Shown here one piece after another: positions 7,001-9,791 of a DNA stretch of 9,791 bases. Every line of letters starts with the position of its first letter. The first letter of the stretch is position 1. A program made the translations under genes and the position numbers. Source of the stretch: an uncultured Bacteroidales bacterium (lineage in GTDB: Bacteria; Bacteroidota; Bacteroidia; Bacteroidales; F082). The notes below the pieces were generated by a model that ran no database searches, was not told the DNA's origin, and saw only the letters and a list, made by a program, of their open reading frames with translations. Location of the stretch: the NCBI GenBank assembly GCA_946410535.1, contig CAMKAR010000059.1, positions 1 through 9,791 of the forward strand, written 5' to 3'.

Positions 7001-7176
7001 ATCATCTGGAACAGAGGTGCCCCGGGCGGGTGGCCCACTTGCAGTTTGTAAGCCGTTGAAATGTACTCGCCGCAGTCCCACCAGCTCACGGTAGGCTCAA
7101 GCGTGAGGAAATACACGACGGTGGCAATCAGTCCTGCCAACCATCCTGTAATGTTGTTTAACCTTTTGAATGTCAT
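4072..7176 (-). CDS. DUF2723 multi-pass membrane protein, putative GT-C-type protein O-glycosyltransferase
   Basis: A 1034-residue inner-membrane protein of the DUF2723 family (PF11028), whose eukaryotic relative TMEM260 is a protein O-mannosyltransferase. After the first span, the first extracytoplasmic loop carries WWDCGEY (32-38), with D34 and E37 as the likely GT-C acidic residues, followed by GHPPG (48-52). Other family blocks are FWFNAVEGEVYAMS (137-150), SIGVHLLNLL (187-196), RANTNTPINENEP (312-324), QQPRERDYSYAGSFYAF (561-577) and FTRGDNDTFPLWYVQEVEG (653-671). About 8-10 spans fall in residues 10-310 and 510-620. The rest, including about 620-1034, is soluble, presumably periplasmic and helical near the end. 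Length is normal for the family. It is the last gene of the operon, 6 nt after the GNA1162-type gene. Acceptor and sugar donor cannot be read from sequence; a lipid-linked sugar donor is an inference from the GT-C fold. Confidence 0.9.
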   Translation of the reverse strand: MTFKRLNNITGWLAGLIATVVYFLTLEPTVSWWDCGEYISTAYKLQVGHPPGAPLFQMIGRFFSLFAGGDVTKVAMMVNVMSAICSGLTIVFLFWTITLMARKVWMKEGEDAPWINKIGVLLAGFVGAVAYTFTESFWFNAVEGEVYAMSSFFTAVTFWAILKWEQVADDPKSTRWIIFIAFLIGLSIGVHLLNLLCIPAFVYVVYFKKWKKTSFWGFVVAGVVSVVLLWFLNMFLVPQVINLAGKMELFFVNSLGAPFNLGTIIYFALIIGLIVWGLWFTAKRGKVIWNTAILSLMFILIGYSSFFMLVIRANTNTPINENEPKEALSLLAYINRDQYGSWPLLYGPYYNAPISDWVDNAPTYVKDKEAGRYVITDDGKRSKPEYADEMKTLFPRMWSMQPGGSHKKTYENYRKGPNGNIEGENVRVRNYLGETVNVSKPTFGQNLKFFISYQCNWMYWRYFMWNFVGRQNDIESQGELNHGNWLSGISFIDNARLGDQDNIPACLQNPGRTTYYFLPLILGLIGLFWLLKKDWKQSWIIFLLFFMTGLAIVIYLNQTPQQPRERDYSYAGSFYAFAIWIGFGVIALIDWMNKLLKKESMVTVAAVGLVCFLAVPCVLAANGWEEHNRSGKTSARDWARNYLAQLPPNSVIFTRGDNDTFPLWYVQEVEGFRTDVRVCNYMLSGGYWYVHQMGRKVYESDPLPLTLTAKEYDNGVNESVLIEEEDYFNGKRVELKQIIDFIHNPKAVKRYPGGSYNYIPCRSVKLTVDKEACLRNGIVPPELADRIVDEIDWDIKDSRAIFKNALMLLDFMATNNWERPVYFTSFSDMSKTLGIDKYLHMEGLAYRFIPVEAEDYLKRYGGVYREGSYDLLVTKANEGIVNWGNLNQEDVVPDRESVRNVSYAQLAYSRLAQALVNHGEFDSAVVVMDKYQEFFPNEKFPVEIHTYQFPEMYYICGATEKGDAYLMNLVNNYCDKVKYYGGMKPKFRKYYEEDVDEGMSLLKHFGDVAKKYGRDDIAQLTTDRMTEFMMAYYN

Positions 7177-7182
7177 AATGAT

Positions 7183-7866
7183 TTATTGTTTGACTGTTGT
7201 CTTTACGTTTTGGTCTCCAGCGGGAGTTTCTTGGTCTTGCAAATGTTCTGGCTTGTATTTGCCTTGAGGGATGTCCTCAAAGATGAACTCGTTGCAGCGT
7301 CGGGCGGCCACAATGTGGTCGGTGACGGCAGTGTTGATAGCCGAAACTGCGATGTTGGCCAAGGCACCGACCAAACCACCTCCGTAATAGTTGTTGTCGC
7401 TCAGGTCGAGGTAGAGGTCGCAAGTGCGGTCGAAAATCACCTCATTGGTGCGGGTCGACTTTACGATGTACGAAATCTTGGTCTCGATGCCGAACCCTTT
7501 TTTCTTCCATTCGTCAATTACCGAAAACACGACTGCATCGGCGCCAAACACCTTGCCGAAGGTTCCCACGTTTTGGTCGATGAAGTTCTCGGCGTCGTAG
7601 GCACTTTCTGACTTGAAAATCTCCATGGCCAAGTGGGGCGAGATGACGTAATATCCGGCCTCGGCCAATGGCTGGCTGATAGAGGTGTAGAGCAAGTCCT
7701 TGGCTTCCACGTTGTTGGAGTTGTTGATAGGAGGCATCACCAGCAGTGTCACTGGCTTTTCCTCGTACATTTTGGGGTAGAGTTGGCCTCGCGTGTACTT
7801 TTTTGTGGTGCAGGAGGCAAACATGACGGAACAGGCCGCCAAAAGGATGAATAGGGTCTTTCTCAT
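7183..7866 (-). CDS. GNA1162/DUF799-family lipoprotein
   Basis: A 227-residue predicted outer-membrane lipoprotein of the GNA1162 family (DUF799, PF05643). A type II signal peptide has the lipobox MFASC with C19 as the lipidated residue; the next residues, TTKKY, lack the acidic surface-export signal of Bacteroidota lipoproteins, suggesting a periplasm-facing protein. Family features follow: TLLVMPPINNSNNVEAKDLLYTS (40-62), PLAEAGYYVISP (66-77), IDQNVGTFGKVFGADAVVF (96-114) and a Gly-rich/hydrophobic segment near 161-178. The alternating alpha/beta pattern is like that of the CsgG nucleotide-binding-like fold. Gaps of 3 nt upstream and 6 nt downstream put it in the operon. In other bacteria, family members sit next to DUF4810 and CsgG-type genes (from memory), and the same order is present here. 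The biochemical role is unknown. Confidence 0.88.
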   Translation of the reverse strand: MRKTLFILLAACSVMFASCTTKKYTRGQLYPKMYEEKPVTLLVMPPINNSNNVEAKDLLYTSISQPLAEAGYYVISPHLAMEIFKSESAYDAENFIDQNVGTFGKVFGADAVVFSVIDEWKKKGFGIETKISYIVKSTRTNEVIFDRTCDLYLDLSDNNYYGGGLVGALANIAVSAINTAVTDHIVAARRCNEFIFEDIPQGKYKPEHLQDQETPAGDQNVKTTVKQ

Positions 7867-7869
7867 GGT

Positions 7870-8322
7870 TTACTGATGGCTGAATTTCTTGATAAGTGGA
7901 CCAATGAAAACGCTCGATTCGGGGTAAAGTTCCATCTCCTTTTGCAGCATTTCCATTCCTTTTTCGCGGAACATGGCTCCGTAGTCGCCCATCTGGCCAT
8001 AGGTTTCCTTTTGCTTCTTGGTCGCATGGCTGAGGAAGTTTGCGGCGGTTTCGGGTTGGAGCAGAAGGTAGCCATACTCGGCGCAGATGCCGGGGGGAAT
8101 CACGCCTCGCGTGCCGCCGGGATGCTTCACCATGTACTCGTATTGGCACAGCAAGGCGCAAACACTTTCGGGACTTTGCGTGTGATAGTAGTCATACATC
8201 ACCACTTCGTAGTCGGATGCTTCTTTGTTGTTGCGATAGGAGCCCCAGTTGTAGAGATAGGTTTTTGTGGTGCACGAACTCAGCAACAGGCCCAAGCTCA
8301 TGACGATGAGCAGCTTCTTCAT
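7870..8322 (-). CDS. DUF4810-family lipoprotein
   Basis: A 150-residue predicted lipoprotein. The signal peptide ends in LLSSC, with C17 as the lipidated residue, and the following TTKTY carries no acidic surface-export motif. The mature part shows the DUF4810 pattern: LYNWGSYRNN (23-32), an internal helix with RGVIPPGICAEYGYLLLQ (72-89) and a C-terminal KEMELYPESSVFIGPLIKKF (128-147), where PES and the final hydrophobic helix are family hallmarks. Length is typical. Its ATG overlaps the stop of the upstream lipoprotein gene (ATGA, 8319-8322) and its stop is 3 nt before the GNA1162-type gene, so it is co-translated with both. It probably acts with the CsgG-like and GNA1162-like proteins; the mechanism is unknown. 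Confidence 0.87.
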   Translation of the reverse strand: MKKLLIVMSLGLLLSSCTTKTYLYNWGSYRNNKEASDYEVVMYDYYHTQSPESVCALLCQYEYMVKHPGGTRGVIPPGICAEYGYLLLQPETAANFLSHATKKQKETYGQMGDYGAMFREKGMEMLQKEMELYPESSVFIGPLIKKFSHQ

Positions 8323-8666
8323 AGTTCGATGATTTTGGTGTCGCCGGTCGAGAGCACCACTTCCTTTGAGTAAACGGTCTGGCCGTTGCGTTTCACCACC
8401 ACTTGGTGCCTGCCAGGCGTCGTCTTGATGGCGTGTTTGGCCGTGTTCTTTATCTCGCGTCGGGTCTTGTGGGCGATGTCTTTGACGGTCGTTGTTTCGT
8501 ATTGTTGGTCGTCGATGCTGACGCTGATGTCATAGGCGCTTGAGTCCGTAAAGCAGATGGCGGCCTTGTCCTCGATGCCCGAAGTGACGGTATAGTTGCC
8601 AACGCCGCATGAGTTGAAGAGCGTGGCCACAAATAGGCAAATGCTTGCAATGATGATTTTTTTCAT
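8319..8666 (-). CDS. Small putative lipoprotein with PEGA-like C-terminus
   Basis: A 115-residue protein I cannot assign to a named family. The N-terminus is a basic/hydrophobic signal peptide (MKKIIIASICLFVATLFNSC) whose C20 fits a relaxed Bacteroidota lipobox; the mature end GVGNY lacks an acidic surface signal. The remainder is beta-rich. Its end (about 82-115: TTPGRHQVVVKRNGQTVYSK, then EVVLSTGDTKIIEL) resembles a PEGA domain, a small beta-sandwich found in envelope proteins, with the usual 'PG-H-V-V...G-V...V-L..G' spacing. The gene begins 3 nt after the CsgG-like stop and overlaps the DUF4810 start by 4 nt, so it is an integral operon member. It is the part of this cluster that the CsgG/DUF4810/GNA1162 trio I recall does not include. 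Role unknown; possibly an accessory subunit. Confidence 0.75.
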   Translation of the reverse strand: MKKIIIASICLFVATLFNSCGVGNYTVTSGIEDKAAICFTDSSAYDISVSIDDQQYETTTVKDIAHKTRREIKNTAKHAIKTTPGRHQVVVKRNGQTVYSKEVVLSTGDTKIIEL

Positions 8667-8669
8667 CGT

Positions 8670-9548
8670 TTATTCCTCCATTAGATAATAGTTTTCAAGA
8701 TGTTCTGCGTCGATTGTCTCGCCTTCGTAGGTGGCGAAGGAGAATTCGGTTTCGGGGGTGTCGCCATAGTTGGCAGTCACGGTCACATGCCCCATCATTT
8801 TGCCAGGCAGCTCCACGTTGGTGCCGGTTTGTGGGTTGTTGACGGTCCTACCTTTCTTATATAAGCCGAATTTGGAGCCAGGGGTGATGCCTTGCGAAGC
8901 GCCTCCCGAAATGACGTAGTCGCCGTCCTCGATGGTCAGCACATAGCCGCGCCACGGTTTGTCCATGCACTTGTTGATGATGTTCTCGACGAGTTGGGTG
9001 AGGGCTGCCGAGATGGCCTTGTCGCTCAGCGTGGCGTCAAATCCAGCCGTGCCGCCAATGCCCAAGGTGGTCTTCGACGAGGTTTCGGCCTGGCCTTTGG
9101 CTTCGTCGGAATAGATGATGAGGCCCGAGGCCACGTCGACGAGGCGCACGTTCACCGCAGCTTCCACGGTTTGGGTCTTGGTGGAGCTGAAGATGCGTTC
9201 GTCGCCTTCGGTCTTGCGACCAAACTGGGTGATGGAGCCGAGGATGATGTAGTCAGCGCCGATTTTCTTCATGTCGCTACCCGCTTCCTCCACAATCACG
9301 TCCAAGTCGTCGCGTTCAAGAAGGATGAACTTGCCGCTGGCGGCCAGCTTGGACGACAGGATGTCCATCGCCTGCTTGCGCATCGGGTCATTCTCCCTGT
9401 CGTAGAAGATGCCTTTCCCGTATTGGGTTTCGTTGGTGAAACGGCCAATGGCCACCTTGCGTTTCAAGGTCTTTTCGCCTTGTGCGTAAGTGGATGGTAC
9501 GCAAAGGATGAAAAGCAAAAAGGCCAGAATCAAATTGCTCTTTTTCAT
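8670..9548 (-). CDS. CsgG/HfaB-family envelope protein
   Basis: A 292-residue secreted protein, first gene of the operon. The signal peptide ends at STYA-Q (cleavage near 22/23). C16 lies within the hydrophobic stretch but not in a lipobox, so unlike E. coli CsgG this appears not to be a lipoprotein. The CsgG domain (PF03783) covers about residues 31-195: KVAIGRFTNET (31-41), ILSSKLAASGKFILLERDDL (63-82), GADYIILGSITQFGRK (97-112) and VNVRLVDVASGLIIYSDEAKG (132-152). The stretches near 110-130 and 152-172, the latter rich in Ser, Thr and Gly, correspond to the two hairpins that form the CsgG pore. A C-terminal beta domain (about 200-275, DGDYVISGGASQGITPGSKF and after) resembles FlgT-C-like modules. 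No curli subunit gene is nearby, so the csgG symbol is not used. It may form an outer-membrane channel or scaffold for the downstream lipoproteins. Confidence 0.88.
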   Translation of the reverse strand: MKKSNLILAFLLFILCVPSTYAQGEKTLKRKVAIGRFTNETQYGKGIFYDRENDPMRKQAMDILSSKLAASGKFILLERDDLDVIVEEAGSDMKKIGADYIILGSITQFGRKTEGDERIFSSTKTQTVEAAVNVRLVDVASGLIIYSDEAKGQAETSSKTTLGIGGTAGFDATLSDKAISAALTQLVENIINKCMDKPWRGYVLTIEDGDYVISGGASQGITPGSKFGLYKKGRTVNNPQTGTNVELPGKMMGHVTVTANYGDTPETEFSFATYEGETIDAEHLENYYLMEE

Positions 9549-9587
9549 AGTGTTGTGTTTTTAGTCGTTGTTCTTGTTTAGAGATTT

Positions 9588-9607
9588 AAACCGCAAAGAT
9601 ACGGTTT
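9588..9607. repeat. Inverted repeat exactly flanking the operon -7 box
   Basis: AAACCG (9588-9593) and CGGTTT (9602-9607) are perfect 6-bp inverted arms whose 8-nt interval is precisely the -7 box CAAAGATA (TATCTTTG on the - strand). This could be a repressor operator or coincidence; the right arm is upstream of the likely start and so would not be in the operon transcript, arguing against an RNA hairpin role. Confidence 0.4.
9594..9601 (-). promoter_or_regulatory. -7 box of the five-gene operon promoter
   Basis: On the - strand, TATCTTTG (9601-9594) is a perfect Bacteroidota TAnnTTTG box, followed by CGG. Transcription would start near 9587, giving an A-rich leader of about 40 nt to the ATG at 9548. 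No good TTTG -33 element is found at 19-21 nt. No other - strand box of this quality was noticed before the gene. Confidence 0.7.
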
Positions 9608-9693
9608 TTCGGATTATCCTTGGCTGAAAAACGGCAAAAAGCAACTCTTTGTATGGAAAAACACTTTTTTTTGAAAAAAAACGAAAAAAATGC

Positions 9694-9723
9694 TTGCGCG
9701 TAACGAAATTTGTTGTACTTTTG
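9694..9723 (+). promoter_or_regulatory. tRNA-Gln promoter, full Bacteroidota consensus
   Basis: TTG (9694-9696), a 19-nt spacer and TACTTTTG (9716-9723) give the ideal Bacteroidota promoter. A-tracts at 9674-9681 and 9684-9690 lie directly upstream of the -33, resembling an UP element, as expected for a stable-RNA promoter. The start is predicted near 9730, about 17 nt before the tRNA. Confidence 0.85.
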
Positions 9724-9730
9724 CAGCCGC

Positions 9731-9744
9731 ATTCGGGAACGAAT
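9731..9744 (+). other. Leader hairpin before tRNA-Gln
   Basis: ATTCG (9731-9735) and CGAAT (9740-9744) pair around a GGAA loop, ending two bases before the tRNA 5' end. It would form the 5' end of the precursor transcript and sit next to the RNase P cleavage site. Confidence 0.45.
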
Positions 9745-9746
9745 GA

Positions 9747-9791
9747 TGTCGAGTGGTGTAATGGCAGCACTGCAGATTTTGGTTCTGCCTG
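9747..9791 (+). tRNA. trnQ: tRNA-Gln (anticodon UUG), truncated at the window edge
   Basis: The 5' acceptor strand TGTCGAG (9747-9753) is followed by TG, a D arm with GTG/CAC (9756-9758 against 9768-9770) and a TAATGG-type loop, then an anticodon stem GCAGA/TCTGC (9772-9776 against 9784-9788). The 7-nt loop TTTTGGT places TTG at positions 34-36 (9779-9781), which reads CAA and, by wobble, CAG. Only the first 45 nt are inside the window; the variable loop, T arm and 3' acceptor strand lie beyond it. Confidence 0.92.

Noticed and set aside
9665..9690. T8-G-A8 palindrome as a possible terminator
   Set aside because: The arms are pure A/T with a single-base centre and no GC core; an A-tract or UP-like role for the tRNA promoter explains it better.
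9561..9770. 69-codon open frame on the - strand between the operon and the tRNA
   Set aside because: It overlaps the tRNA, its promoter and the operon promoter, and its translation is Phe/Lys-rich from A/T tracts.
1..9791. CRISPR array, insertion sequence, phage or integrase genes
   Set aside because: I saw no regularly spaced identical repeats with spacers, and no transposase, integrase or cas-like protein in any frame; the repeats present are short palindromes and coding heptads.

Overview
The window looks like chromosomal DNA of a Bacteroidota bacterium, most likely of the order Bacteroidales. I see Bacteroidota-type promoters (TTG about 19 nt before TAnnTTTG, best seen before the tRNA at the right edge), no clear Shine-Dalgarno sequences, a family largely typical of this phylum (DUF2723), a GIN/DUF2807 surface-type protein, and an ECF sigma factor paired with a zinc-less membrane anti-sigma-like protein. 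Base composition is moderate, and most genes are GC-rich. I cannot name a genus.

Layout, left to right. (1) Positions 1-1460, + strand: an envelope protein with a signal peptide, a Trp-containing heptad coiled coil, a GSGD-repeat beta domain and a C-terminal outer-membrane-barrel-like domain; its true start probably lies left of the window. (2) 1461-1552: a bidirectional hairpin terminator between convergent genes. (3) 1553-2880, - strand: an ECF sigma factor followed, with an ATGA overlap, by a single-pass anti-sigma-like protein. A candidate ECF-type promoter directly precedes the sigma gene. (4) 3015-3920, + strand: lgt, the first enzyme of lipoprotein maturation, preceded by its own -7 box and a short dispersed-repeat-like palindrome. 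(5) 3921-4071: two related GCAAATCC hairpins resembling REP elements, then a strong bidirectional terminator with a TTCG loop. (6) 4072-9548, - strand: a tight five-gene operon, read right to left as CsgG-family protein, small lipoprotein, DUF4810 lipoprotein, GNA1162/DUF799 lipoprotein and a 1034-residue DUF2723 membrane protein. Its gaps are 3, -4, 3 and 6 nt. (7) 9694-9791, + strand: a strong promoter, a leader hairpin and the first part of tRNA-Gln(UUG), cut by the window edge.

The window is dominated by cell-envelope functions. Lgt would lipidate the three predicted lipoproteins of the neighbouring operon. The CsgG-like protein plus DUF4810 and GNA1162 lipoproteins form a gene trio that I recall from other Gram-negative bacteria and that probably makes an outer-membrane or periplasmic complex. 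Here it carries an additional small PEGA-like lipoprotein and ends in a DUF2723 protein, related to the O-mannosyltransferase TMEM260. That five-gene combination is the most interesting system in the window; its function is not known to me.
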